Below the pieces are notes generated by a model. The model had not been told where the DNA came from. It saw only the letters and a program-made list of their open reading frames with translations, and searched no databases. The position numbers were made by a program, and so were the translations under genes. A DNA stretch of 64,000 nucleotides from Burkholderiales bacterium (GTDB lineage Bacteria > Pseudomonadota > Gammaproteobacteria > Burkholderiales > Burkholderiaceae_C), in NCBI GenBank assembly GCA_016185015.1, contig JACPOI010000036.1, positions 240,912 through 304,911 of the forward strand, given 5' to 3'. This document shows, in pieces, positions 11,355 through 21,177 of the stretch (positions are counted from its first letter, which is position 1; each line of letters starts with the position of its first letter).

Positions 11355-11813
11355 ATGAAGGTTTTCAACCTCCAGTGCAGTGCACACCATCTGTTCGAGG
11401 GCTGGTTCGCGTCCGAAGAGGACTACAGCAGCCAGGTCGAGCGCGGCTTGCTCGAATGCCCGCTGTGCGCTGACAAGACCATCCAGAAACTGCCCAGCGC
11501 CCCGCGCCTGAACTTCGGCGCGGCCCAGGCGCCGCAGGCCGCGAGCTCCGCGGATAAACAGGCCGTGGTGACCGGCGACCCGGCCCAGGCCCTGCAGGCG
11601 GCGTATCTGCAACTCGCACGCCGCATCGTCTCGGAGACGGAAGACGTGGGGGAGCGTTTTGCCGAAGAGGCGCGCAAGATCCACTACGGCGAAACCGAGG
11701 AGCGTGGCATCCGCGGCCAGGCCTCGCCGGCAGAGACGGAAGCGCTGATGGAAGAGGGCATCGCCGTGATGCCGCTGCCCTTGCCCGAGGGGCTCAAGGG
11801 GCCGCTGCAATAG
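11355..11813 (+). CDS. DUF1178 family protein
   Basis: A 152-residue protein of the DUF1178 family. The N-terminus MKVFNLQCSAHHLFEGWF with a second CPLC motif (about residue 36) resembles a small zinc-ribbon; the C-terminal half is a charged helical region ending in EGIAVMPLPLPEGLKGPLQ. The function is unknown. It sits 25 bases after the Nudix gene in the same orientation. A decayed copy of its 3' end is found about 1.1 kb downstream (see 12862-12955). Confidence 0.88.
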   Translation: MKVFNLQCSAHHLFEGWFASEEDYSSQVERGLLECPLCADKTIQKLPSAPRLNFGAAQAPQAASSADKQAVVTGDPAQALQAAYLQLARRIVSETEDVGERFAEEARKIHYGETEERGIRGQASPAETEALMEEGIAVMPLPLPEGLKGPLQ

Positions 11814-11937
11814 CGCAGGGGCCAGCCGGAGATTGCATGCCGGTTGACGGACATCAAATGCAGGGCCTGCGCAGCAGCAGACAAGCGCCGCACTGAAACC
11901 TAGAATGATCCTGTCGATCGGATCTTCCTGGTTTGTC

Positions 11938-12285
11938 ATGCCCTTCCTCGCGCGGCTTCTGCTGTCCTTGTCCTGCCTCCTGACGGTGGCCGGCTCTGTC
12001 ACGGCTGCGGAGATGAGGACCTTGAGCGCAGCGGACGCGCCGGGTTTGCACTGCCAGCATCAGGGCCCGGCCGGTCATGGCGCTCACGGTGACCACGACG
12101 GCATGGCGCCGGAACTCGATGCGAACTGCACCGACTGCAGCGCCTGCACGAGCCATTGCACCTCGGTGATGATCGCCGCGCCCGGTGGCCTGCTTCCCTT
12201 GTGCGGCAGCGTGCATGCCGGGGCGGCGCCCACCCTCCTGGCGGGCATCACCGCCATGCCTGAGCTCAGGCCGCCTCGCCTCTGA
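11938..12285 (+). CDS. Exported Cys/His-rich small protein, putative metal-related
   Basis: A 115-residue protein with a clear Sec signal peptide (FLARLLLSLSCLLTVAGSVTAA, cleavage before about residue 25). The mature part has a His-rich stretch (HCQHQGPAGHGAHGDHDG) and a compact C-x2-C-x2-C-x3-C cluster (CTDCSACTSHC, about residues 64-74). This composition resembles small copper-associated periplasmic proteins of the CopL/DUF2946 kind, but I cannot assign a family. The ATG at 11938 was chosen because it begins directly at the signal peptide; an upstream ATG at 11905 adds 11 residues. A partner membrane protein follows at 12361. Confidence 0.6.
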   Translation: MPFLARLLLSLSCLLTVAGSVTAAEMRTLSAADAPGLHCQHQGPAGHGAHGDHDGMAPELDANCTDCSACTSHCTSVMIAAPGGLLPLCGSVHAGAAPTLLAGITAMPELRPPRL

Positions 12286-12360
12286 CCCTTCACTTCTGTT
12301 CGTGCCGCCCGGCCTGCAGGCTGGATGGCTGTTTGGTTTGTTGAAGACTGGAGTATCAAT

Positions 12361-12861
12361 ATGTCGATGACTCACTATATGGAGCTGCTGGCCCAGAACC
12401 AGCCCTGGAACCTCATCCTCTTCATGGCCATCCCGGTGGTGCTGGCCGAAACGGTGGCCATCACCGAGCTCTACATCCTGTTCACGCGTCGCTTCGACGG
12501 CATGGTCCGCACGCTCAACCGCGCCGCCAGCATCGCGGGCGGGCTGTACTTCCTGGGGGTGTTCGTCTACCTGATGCTGACGGCCGTGATCCCGCTGACG
12601 CGCGATGGCGGCTGGCGCGGGCCCGCCGACGTCATCGCTGTCGGCTTCTACCTGTCGGGTGTCGTGCCCCTGCTCGGAATGGCGCTGCTGGACCTGGGCC
12701 TGCTGGGGCGCTCGCGTAGCGAGGAGGGCCGGCTCAGGCTGCATGCGATCCTGGTGGCGATCTTCCTGGTGGTGGCGCACGTCGCCATGGTCTTCGGCAT
12801 GCTTGATCCCACGCTGCTGAGTGGGGGTGCCGTTACCAGCATGCAGGGCATGCCGCACTGA
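12361..12861 (+). CDS. Four-helix membrane protein, DUF6803-like (tentative)
   Basis: A 166-residue integral membrane protein. Four hydrophobic segments are evident at about residues 16-37, 55-75, 90-110 and 125-147. The sequence begins MSMTHYMELLAQNQPWN; I tentatively link it to DUF6803. An ATG at 12361 rather than 12325 is preferred because the conserved-looking start motif begins there. It is 75 bases downstream of the Cys/His-rich exported protein, and the two probably act together in metal handling; that is inference. Its stop is followed at once by a DUF1178 gene remnant. Confidence 0.6.
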   Translation: MSMTHYMELLAQNQPWNLILFMAIPVVLAETVAITELYILFTRRFDGMVRTLNRAASIAGGLYFLGVFVYLMLTAVIPLTRDGGWRGPADVIAVGFYLSGVVPLLGMALLDLGLLGRSRSEEGRLRLHAILVAIFLVVAHVAMVFGMLDPTLLSGGAVTSMQGMPH

Positions 12862-12955
12862 ACCGGTCGCGGCATCCGTGGCCAGGCCTCTTGAGCGGAG
12901 GCCGGGGCGCTGATGGAGGCGAGCTCTCTGTGAGGGCGCCGCCTTTGCCCGGGGT
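12862..12955 (+). pseudogene. Remnant of a second DUF1178 gene 3' end
   Basis: This stretch aligns with 11690-11790 inside the intact DUF1178 gene. In the same codon register the intact gene reads ERGIRGQASPAETEALMEE and the remnant reads GRGIRGQAS, then a TGA stop, then AEAGALMEA. Several differences are at third codon positions, so the copy once evolved as coding sequence, possibly in another lineage. It is too short and interrupted to be functional. Alignment was done by eye. Confidence 0.7.
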
Positions 12956-12984
12956 CGCCTCTTCTCATCAAAGAGTGTTCTTTG

Positions 12985-14760
<1,776 letters not shown>

Positions 14761-14867
14761 GGATGGAGCGGCGGTGGGTAGGGGAGCCGGCAAGCTTAAC
14801 GCGGCGCCGGGCACTCCGTGCGGGCAAGGGCATGGCCAGCGCCGGGCTGGCCAGGACCGCTGACCGC

Positions 14868-15824
14868 TCAGCGCCGGGCCAGCACTTCGCGCAGCGTCGC
14901 GGCCAGATCGTCGATGTGGAACTTGGCGATGTAGGCGTCGGCGCCGGCGCTTTGCACCTGCGCCTCGTTGGCCGTGCCCGTGAGCGAGGAGTGGACCACC
15001 ACCGGGATGCCGCTGAACTGCACGTCGGCCTTGACGTTGCGGGTCAGGGTGAAGCCGTCCATCTCGGGCATTTCCAGGTCGGTGAGCAGCAGCGCGACCT
15101 TGTCCTTGACGGACTTGCCTTCGGCCTTGGCCTGCACGGCCAGGCTTTGCAGGCGTTCCCACGCCTCCTTGCCGCTGTGGGTCATGATGAAAGAGATGCC
15201 CAGCGAGTTCAGGCCCTTCTCCAGGATGCCGCGTGCCATGGCCGAATCGTCGGCCGCCAGCACCACGCTGCCCGGCGGGAGCTGGATCTTGGGGCCCGTG
15301 GGCTTGCCGAAATCCGCCGTGCCCGGCATCACGTCGTTCAGGATGCGCTCCACATCGAGCACCTGCGCCAGCCGGCTGTTTTCTGCGTCGCCGTCCAGGC
15401 GGGCGATGCTGGTGACCAGTTCGCCACCGCGGCCCTCGGCGGAGAGCACATGCTTCCAGTCCACCTGCACGATCTCGGTCACGTTTTCCACGAAGAAACC
15501 CTGGGTGGTGCGGGCGAACTCGGTGACCAGCAGGATCCCATCGCCCTTGGCCGGCGTGCGACCCGTGATGGCGGGCAGGTCGACCACGGTGATGATCTGG
15601 CCGCGGATATTGGCCACGCCCAGCACATGGGCCGGCGCATTGACCATCTTGGTGAGCTGGGGCATGACCATGATTTCACGCACCTTGAACACATTGATGC
15701 CGAACAGTTCGCGTTGCTCGGAGCCGGCGGCGGTGCCCAGCTGGAAAAGCAGCAGTTCGAACTTGTTGCTGTTGCCGGCCGTGTTGCGGGTATCGGCGGT
15801 GCGGGAGGCGGGCTGGGAACTCAT
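14868..15824 (-). CDS. cheV: Chemotaxis protein CheV
   Basis: A 318-residue coupling protein: CheW-like domain (about residues 20-165, ending near the DVERILNDV motif) fused to a receiver domain (about 185-318). The receiver has the acidic pocket D192/D193, the phospho-acceptor D249 in LLLTDLEMPEMDGF, the switch Ser in VVHSSL and the conserved Lys in DAYIAKFH. CheV links chemoreceptors to CheA and its phosphorylation aids adaptation. The ATG at 15824 gives MSSQPASRTAD; no other che genes are nearby. Confidence 0.93.
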   Translation of the reverse strand: MSSQPASRTADTRNTAGNSNKFELLLFQLGTAAGSEQRELFGINVFKVREIMVMPQLTKMVNAPAHVLGVANIRGQIITVVDLPAITGRTPAKGDGILLVTEFARTTQGFFVENVTEIVQVDWKHVLSAEGRGGELVTSIARLDGDAENSRLAQVLDVERILNDVMPGTADFGKPTGPKIQLPPGSVVLAADDSAMARGILEKGLNSLGISFIMTHSGKEAWERLQSLAVQAKAEGKSVKDKVALLLTDLEMPEMDGFTLTRNVKADVQFSGIPVVVHSSLTGTANEAQVQSAGADAYIAKFHIDDLAATLREVLARR

Positions 15825-15994
15825 GCGGGGCGTCCTTGTTGATCTCAGTTCACAGCGTAACGGCTTGTCCGGCTGCCGGCAAGGCAGGCCGGCCGAAAAA
15901 TTCCCGGATTCACCCACCAATTGCGCAAGAATCGGGTGGCCGCCGCCGGGCATGGCGGCTGAGAATAGGCCCGTACTGTGTTGCACCCAAGACC

Positions 15995-16903
15995 ATGACA
16001 CCTGCCAACCTGCTCCAGCTGATCACCCTTGCGGCCATCTGGGGCGCCTCCTTCCTGTTCATGCGCATCGCTGTCCCCGCGCTGGGGCCGGTCTGGCTGA
16101 TCGAGTGGCGGGTGTTGCTGGGGGCCCTGTTGCTGGCGCTGGCAGGGCGCTGGTTCCGCCACAGCCTGGCCTGGCGCACGCACTGGCGCCACTACCTGGT
16201 GTTGGGCCTGTTCAACAGCGCGCTGCCTTTTGTGCTCTTCGCCTGGGCGGCGCAGACGCTCACGGCCTCGCTGCTCTCGGTGGTCAACGCCACGGCGCCG
16301 ATCTGGGGCGCGGTGATCGCCTGGGCCTGGAGCCGCGAGCCGCTGCGGGGCCGTGTCGCGGCGGGCCTGGCCCTGGGGGTGGCGGGGGTGGCCCTGCTCA
16401 TGGGGCTGGACCCGGCCATGTTGAAGCCCGGCTCGGGCTGGGTGCTGGCGGGGGTGCTGCTGGCGCCCTGCTGCTACGCCATCGCCAGCCACTACGCCAA
16501 ATCGGCCAGCAACACGCTCCTGCCCTACGCCAACGCCCACGGCAGCATGTGGGCGGCCACGCTGCTGCTGTGGCCGGTGCTGCCTTTCGCGGGTCATGCA
16601 CCGATGCCTGAGACGGCCACGCCGGCGCTGGTCTGGGGCGCGGTCCTGGGCCTGGGCTTGCTGTGCACGGGCCTGGCCTACCTGATGTACTTCCGCCTGG
16701 TCGCAGCACTGGGCGCCGCCTCGGCGCTCACGGTGACCTTCCTGATCCCGGTCTTCGGCATCCTCTGGGGCCACCTCTTCCTGGGCGAGGCCGTGGGCTG
16801 GCAGACGCTGGCCGGCGCGCTGGTGGTGCTCACGGGCACGGCGCTGGTGACGGGCTTCGATCCGCGCACGCTGTGGGTGCGCAAGGCGGTGTCGCATGGA
16901 TGA
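15995..16903 (+). CDS. DMT-superfamily permease (EamA type)
   Basis: A 302-residue membrane protein with ten predicted helices arranged as two EamA repeats, typical of drug/metabolite exporters. The first repeat starts LAAIWGASFLFMRIAVPALGP and the second LLAPCCYAIASHYAKSASN; the C-terminal helix has LVVLTGTALVTG. The substrate is unknown. It is divergent from cheV (170-bp gap) and overlaps the next gene by 8 bases, suggesting co-translation with the AraC-MGMT protein. Confidence 0.88.
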   Translation: MTPANLLQLITLAAIWGASFLFMRIAVPALGPVWLIEWRVLLGALLLALAGRWFRHSLAWRTHWRHYLVLGLFNSALPFVLFAWAAQTLTASLLSVVNATAPIWGAVIAWAWSREPLRGRVAAGLALGVAGVALLMGLDPAMLKPGSGWVLAGVLLAPCCYAIASHYAKSASNTLLPYANAHGSMWAATLLLWPVLPFAGHAPMPETATPALVWGAVLGLGLLCTGLAYLMYFRLVAALGAASALTVTFLIPVFGILWGHLFLGEAVGWQTLAGALVVLTGTALVTGFDPRTLWVRKAVSHG

Positions 16904-17753
16904 GCTGCCGGTCCCGCCGCAACGCCAGTACGCCGTGGTGGCGCAAGCCATCCGCTACCTGCGTGAGAACGCCCTGCAGCAGCCCACGCTGGCCGAACTG
17001 GCAGACGCCGTGCACCTGAGCGAACACCACCTGCAGCGTGTCTTCGCCGCCTGGGCCGGCATCTCGCCCAAGCGTTTCCTGCAATACCTGACCAAGGACT
17101 ACGCGCTGCAGGCGCTGCGCGAGGCGCAGGACGTGCTGGGCGTCGCGCAGGCCAGCGGCCTGTCGGGCAGCAGCCGGCTGCACGACCTGATGGTCAGCTG
17201 CGAGGCCATGACACCCGGGGAGATCAAGAGCGGCGGCGCCGGCGTGACGCTGGGCTGGGGCCAGGCCGACACGCCGTTTGGCACCGCGCTGGCGGGCTGG
17301 ACGGAACGCGGCCTGTGCTACCTGGCCTTTCTCGACGGCGATACGGCGCTGCGCCACCAGGAACTGCGCGCGGCCTGGCCGGCCGCGCAGCTGGTCTGCG
17401 ACGACCGGCAGGCCCAGCACCTGATGGACCAGGTGTTCCCCGGCACGCCGCAGCCGGGCCGCCTGCACCTGCTGCTGCGCGGCACCAACTTCCAGATCAA
17501 GGTGTGGGAGGCGCTGCTGCGCCTGCCGCCGGGCCGGCGCGTCTCGTACACGCAGCTGGCCGCGCTTGCCGGCACGCCCAAAGCGCAGCGTGCGGTGGGC
17601 AGCGCGCTGGCAGCCAACGCCATCGCCTACCTCATACCCTGCCATCGCGTGATCCGCGAGAGCGGCGACAGCGGGCAGTACCGTTGGGGCGGCGAGCGCA
17701 AGGCGGCCATGCTGGCCTGGGAGGCGGGCGCCTACGCACAGATCGACGACTAG
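16896..17753 (+). CDS. AraC-type regulator fused to O6-methylguanine-DNA methyltransferase (Ada-like)
   Basis: A 285-residue protein with an N-terminal AraC helix-turn-helix pair (about residues 10-95; LAELADAVHLSEHHLQRVF) and a C-terminal MGMT domain (about 180-275) whose acceptor Cys is C249 in IPCHRVIRESG. It repairs O6-alkylguanine by irreversible transfer of the alkyl group to that Cys. It lacks the N-terminal zinc-bound methylphosphotriester domain of E. coli Ada, so it cannot sense alkylation the way Ada does. It overlaps the upstream permease gene by 8 bases. Confidence 0.92.
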   Translation: MDELPVPPQRQYAVVAQAIRYLRENALQQPTLAELADAVHLSEHHLQRVFAAWAGISPKRFLQYLTKDYALQALREAQDVLGVAQASGLSGSSRLHDLMVSCEAMTPGEIKSGGAGVTLGWGQADTPFGTALAGWTERGLCYLAFLDGDTALRHQELRAAWPAAQLVCDDRQAQHLMDQVFPGTPQPGRLHLLLRGTNFQIKVWEALLRLPPGRRVSYTQLAALAGTPKAQRAVGSALAANAIAYLIPCHRVIRESGDSGQYRWGGERKAAMLAWEAGAYAQIDD

Positions 17754-17883
17754 TGTGGACGGGTCGCGGCAGTACCCGCATGCCAGATCAGGTTGGTCGC
17801 GCGCGTTACTGCACGCCAGGCGTAGCTGGGGCATGATCCATGCGTCGTTTCCATCTGTTTCCGTTCCTTTCCATTCCCCCCTT

Positions 17884-18966
17884 ATGACCACACTTTTCGA
17901 TCCGCTCCAGCTCGGAGCACTCACCGTGCCCAACCGTGTCTTCATGGCACCGCTCACGCGCGCGCGCGCCGGCGAGGCCCACCTGCCCAACGCCCTGATG
18001 GCCGAGCACTATGCCCAGCGCGCCAGCGCCGGCCTGCTGATTGCCGAGGCCACCATGGCCATGGAGGGCAACTCCGCCTTCTGGAAGGAGCCCGGCATCC
18101 ATTCGCAGGCCCAGGTCGAGGGCTGGCGCCTGGTCACGGACGCTGTGCACAAGGCTGGCGGCCGCATCTTCCTGCAGATCTGGCACGGCGGGCGCGCCTG
18201 CCACCCGGACCTCAACGGTGACGCCCAGCCCGTGGCGCCCAGCGCCATCGCCATCACCAGCGACATGGTCTACACGCCCAAGGGCAAGGTGGCCTATGCC
18301 GTGCCGCGCGCGCTGCGCGACGACGAGCTGCCCGGCATCGTGGCCGGTTTCCGCAAGGCCGCCGAGAACGCCAAGGCCGCCGGTTTCGACGGCGTGGAAG
18401 TGCACGGTGCCAACGGTTACCTGCTGGACGAATTTCTGCGTGACGGCTCCAACCAGCGCAGCGGCCCCTACGGCGGCCCGCGCGAGAACCGCGCGCGCCT
18501 GATGTTCGAAGTGATCGAGGCAGCCTGCAGCGTCTGGGGCAGCGATCGCGTGGGCCTGCGCCTGTCGCCGCTCAACAGCTTCAACAGCATGATCGACAGC
18601 GACCCCGTGGGCCTGACGACCTGGCTGGCCGGCGAGCTCAACCGTTTCAAGCTGGCCTACCTGCACCTCATGCGCGGCGATTTCAAGGGCCTGCAGAAGG
18701 GCGACCTCATGACACCGGTGCGTGCAGCCTACAAGGGCGTGCTGATCGGCAACATGGGCTACAGCGGCGAAGAGGCGGCCCAGGCCGTGGCCGTCGGCCA
18801 GCTCGACGCCGTGGCTTTTGGCGTGCCTTTCCTGGCCAACCCCGATCTGCCCGAGCGCCTGCAGACCGGCGCGCCGCTGAACAAGGCCAACCCGGCCACC
18901 TTCTACACCGAAGGCCCGGTGGGCTACACCGACTACCCGCGCCTGTCCGCCGCCCAGGCGGCCTGA
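17884..18966 (+). CDS. Alkene reductase, Old Yellow Enzyme family (NemA-like)
   Basis: A 360-residue FMN flavoprotein with a TIM-barrel fold. Visible motifs: LQLGALTVPNRVFMAPLTR at the N-terminus, the substrate-binding HGGRACHPD, the catalytic-region GVEVHGANGYLLDEFLRD, and a C-terminal FMN-phosphate-binding GNMGYS. It reduces activated C=C bonds (enones, maleimides, nitro-esters) with NAD(P)H. The ATG at 17884 gives MTTLFDPLQLG. No dedicated regulator is adjacent. Confidence 0.93.
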   Translation: MTTLFDPLQLGALTVPNRVFMAPLTRARAGEAHLPNALMAEHYAQRASAGLLIAEATMAMEGNSAFWKEPGIHSQAQVEGWRLVTDAVHKAGGRIFLQIWHGGRACHPDLNGDAQPVAPSAIAITSDMVYTPKGKVAYAVPRALRDDELPGIVAGFRKAAENAKAAGFDGVEVHGANGYLLDEFLRDGSNQRSGPYGGPRENRARLMFEVIEAACSVWGSDRVGLRLSPLNSFNSMIDSDPVGLTTWLAGELNRFKLAYLHLMRGDFKGLQKGDLMTPVRAAYKGVLIGNMGYSGEEAAQAVAVGQLDAVAFGVPFLANPDLPERLQTGAPLNKANPATFYTEGPVGYTDYPRLSAAQAA

Positions 18967-18988
18967 AGACCCCGGCGGGCCCTGCGGC

Positions 18989-19441
18989 TCAGCCGAATTC
19001 GATCAGCAGGGCCAGGCCGGCCTGCAGGAACTGCCCGGCCTTCTTCTCGTCGATGGTCAGGCGGATGAGCTTGTGGCAGCGCTCCACGGCGGCCTGCAGT
19101 TCGGCCGGGCTGTCAGGCGCCGCCTTCAGGCGTTCGATGACCTTGGGCGCGTCGGCGCCCAGCAGTTCCCGGCTCAGGGCGATCAGCGCATCGCGCGCCG
19201 ACAGCCGCGAGGCCGGGTGGCCCGCTGGCGCCACCGACTCCACGAAACCTTCGCTGACCAGCCACTCGATGTGCTCCTGCACCTTGGGCAGCTGGGCCGT
19301 GCGGCTCAGCAGGCTGGAGAGGCTGATCGAGCCGTCGGCCATGATGAGCAGGGCGCGCAGCGTCTGCGGCAGGCCGAAGGAACGGCTGCGGATCTCCTCC
19401 ACGCCCTTGCTGGTCTTGACCAGGATCAGTGAGGTGTCCAT
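18989..19441 (-). CDS. Hypothetical protein, 150 residues
   Basis: A soluble, mostly helical protein starting MDTSLILVKTSKGVEEIRSR. Residues about 30-75 (LRALLIMADGSISLSSLLSR ... IEWLVSEGFVE) look like a winged-helix fold; the C-terminal half is helical and ends with AGLALLIEFG. I do not recognise the family. It lies 14 bases downstream of the membrane protein gene at 19456, so the two form an operon. DNA binding is possible but no recognition motif can be named. Confidence 0.65.
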   Translation of the reverse strand: MDTSLILVKTSKGVEEIRSRSFGLPQTLRALLIMADGSISLSSLLSRTAQLPKVQEHIEWLVSEGFVESVAPAGHPASRLSARDALIALSRELLGADAPKVIERLKAAPDSPAELQAAVERCHKLIRLTIDEKKAGQFLQAGLALLIEFG

Positions 19442-19455
19442 GGCGCGGTGGCTCC

Positions 19456-19755
19456 TCAGCGGGTCATTTCCTCGATGATGCGGTAGATCAGCCGCACCGT
19501 GATCAGCACATAGATCGCGCCGAAGAAGAAGATCAACGCCACCATCAGGCTGATGACTTCGGCCGGCAGGCTGGTGAAGAAGGGGGTGACGAAATAACCC
19601 AGCGTGAACAGGGTGACCAGCGAGGTCAGGTAACCCCACTGCTTGCCGACCACGCCGCCCGGGATATTGGCGCGCAGGCGATAGACGCTAGCCAGGCAGA
19701 ACAGCATGACGGCGATGGCAGCAATGTTGATCGACAGGATCACGGTGGGGGTCAT
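19456..19755 (-). CDS. Small three-helix membrane protein, unknown function
   Basis: A 99-residue protein starting MTPTVILSINIAAIAVML, with hydrophobic segments at about residues 5-22, 39-60 and 66-88 and a basic C-terminus (RLIYRIIEEMTR). The ATG at 19755 was preferred over 19791 because GAGGAGG sits nine bases upstream of it on the minus strand. It precedes the 150-residue unknown gene. The role is not known. A motif shared with the 27.2-kb promoter region lies upstream (19830-19847). Confidence 0.65.
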   Translation of the reverse strand: MTPTVILSINIAAIAVMLFCLASVYRLRANIPGGVVGKQWGYLTSLVTLFTLGYFVTPFFTSLPAEVISLMVALIFFFGAIYVLITVRLIYRIIEEMTR

Positions 19756-19916
19756 TCCTGGTTCCTCCTCGGGTTGGTTGATCAAGGTCATGATACGGGT
19801 GGGGGCATCACTTGGGAACGCTGGTAGGCCCTTCCTTAGGGTAAATCTGGATGCCCTGGGGGGTAGACGGCGGCCCGCCCGTGTTTGATTTGCGTCAACG
19901 GCGCTGCACAGGGGCC

Positions 19917-19945
19917 TTGAGATGGGCGGAAGGGGGACCTATATT
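19917..19945 (+). promoter_or_regulatory. Promoter of the hsp20 gene
   Basis: TTGAGA (19917-19922) and TATATT (19940-19945) are separated by exactly 17 bases, 58 bases upstream of the hsp20 ATG. The hexamers match sigma-70 well; the context CCTTGAGA ... CCTATATT also partly resembles heat-shock sigma-32 promoters (CTTGAAA / CCCCAT). Which sigma factor is used cannot be decided by eye. Confidence 0.55.
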
Positions 19946-20002
19946 TTTTGCATGGCCGTAGCGGTCATGGGGACCGTCGGCCTGCAACCCCAGGAGGAAG
20001 AT

Positions 20003-20431
20003 ATGAACTCTCTCGTTTCCCGCGGCAGCCTGTTCGACGACTTTTTCCGCGACGTCGCACCTGGTTTCTACGTCAAGCCCCTGCACGGCGACCCGCTGCC
20101 CAACCCGGGCCAGATCCGGATGGACGTGAAGGAAAACGGCGAGGCCTACACCGTCTCGGCCGAGATCCCCGGCGTGCGCAAGGAGGACATCCACGTGACC
20201 ATCGAAGGCGGCATGGTCATGGTGCGCGCCGATGTGAAGCAGGAAGACAGCCAGACCCAGGACGACAAGCTCCTGCGCAGCGAGCGCTACTTCGGTTCGG
20301 TCTCGCGCGGCATCCAGCTCCCGCAGGACGTGGACCAGGGCCAGGCCAAGGCCAAATACGACAACGGCGTGCTCACGCTGACGCTGCCCAAGAAGCAGGG
20401 CAAGGGCGGGCAGAAGCTGCGCATCGAATGA
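20003..20431 (+). CDS. Hsp20/alpha-crystallin small heat-shock protein
   Basis: A 142-residue holdase chaperone. The alpha-crystallin domain spans about residues 38-130, with the family signatures AEIPGVRKEDIHV and YDNGVLTLTLPKK (A-x-x-x-NGVL-type motif). It binds unfolding proteins during heat stress and forms oligomers in the cytoplasm. The ribosome binding site AGGAGGA (19992-19998) fixes the start at 20003. A bidirectional terminator follows immediately. Confidence 0.93.
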   Translation: MNSLVSRGSLFDDFFRDVAPGFYVKPLHGDPLPNPGQIRMDVKENGEAYTVSAEIPGVRKEDIHVTIEGGMVMVRADVKQEDSQTQDDKLLRSERYFGSVSRGIQLPQDVDQGQAKAKYDNGVLTLTLPKKQGKGGQKLRIE

Positions 20432-20458
20432 AAAAACGGGAGCCGCGGCCCCCGTTTT
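20432..20458. terminator. Bidirectional rho-independent terminator
   Basis: AAAACGGG and CCCGTTTT form a perfect 8-bp stem around a GC-rich loop, with A and T tracts on the two sides. It lies between hsp20 (plus) and the convergent histidine phosphatase gene (minus) and could serve both. Confidence 0.7.
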
Positions 20459-20474
20459 CCTTGCCGCCTGCCGC

Positions 20475-21164
20475 TCAGAGCTGCTCAAGCGTGCCGCGGC
20501 CGATCTGTTTCCAGACCGAAGGCGCCTGGCCGCTGCGCAGGCGCACCAGGTAGACCTCGTCGTTGCCCTGCTTGATGCGGGCCACGGCCTCACTCACCGG
20601 AATGTCCAGCAGCGCGGCCAGCACCAGCGGGTTGACCCCGCCATGCGCCACGATGGCGATGCTGCCCGAACGGTGGCGCGCCGTGATCTCGCGCACTGCC
20701 GTCTTCACACGGTCGGCCTGGCTCTGCAGCGACTCGCCGCCGTCCAGCGCATCGGTCAGCACGCTGCCGCGTCGGCCGAACTCGGCGTACAGGGCGGCGC
20801 TGCGTTCGTCTTCAAAGATGCCCTCGAACTTGCCGAAGGATCGTTCGTTGAGCGCGGGCAGCGCCGTGACCGGCGTGTTGCCCGCGAAGGCCGCGGCAGT
20901 TTCCTGCGCGCGCTTGAGGCCGCTGCTGTAGATGTGGCTGAACTTCACACCCGCCAGGCGCGGGGCCAGCTCGGTCGCCTGGCGGCGGCCGGTCTCGTTG
21001 AGCACGTTGTCGGTGGCGCCTTGCAGGCGCTTCTCCAGGTTCCAGGCAGTCTGGCCATGGCGCACCAGGTAGAGGTCGAGCACGCTGTCGTCGGCCGGCA
21101 TCGTGGCGCAGGCCATGAGGCTGGGGACGATCAGCGCGAAGGCGAGGAGGGTACGGCGTTGCAT
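20475..21164 (-). CDS. Histidine phosphatase (phosphoglycerate-mutase-like) lipoprotein
   Basis: A 229-residue member of the histidine phosphatase superfamily. The phospho-acceptor motif LVRHGQTAWN is at about residues 33-42 and the second catalytic His lies in IAIVAHGGVN. The N-terminus MQRRTLLAFALIVPSLMACA ends in a lipobox (LMAC), so it is probably an exported lipoprotein rather than a cytoplasmic mutase. The substrate is unknown. It follows the phytase-like esterase gene by 13 bases, an operon that may release phosphate outside the cytoplasm. Confidence 0.85.
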   Translation of the reverse strand: MQRRTLLAFALIVPSLMACATMPADDSVLDLYLVRHGQTAWNLEKRLQGATDNVLNETGRRQATELAPRLAGVKFSHIYSSGLKRAQETAAAFAGNTPVTALPALNERSFGKFEGIFEDERSAALYAEFGRRGSVLTDALDGGESLQSQADRVKTAVREITARHRSGSIAIVAHGGVNPLVLAALLDIPVSEAVARIKQGNDEVYLVRLRSGQAPSVWKQIGRGTLEQL

Positions 21165-21177
21165 GGTCGCGTCCTTC

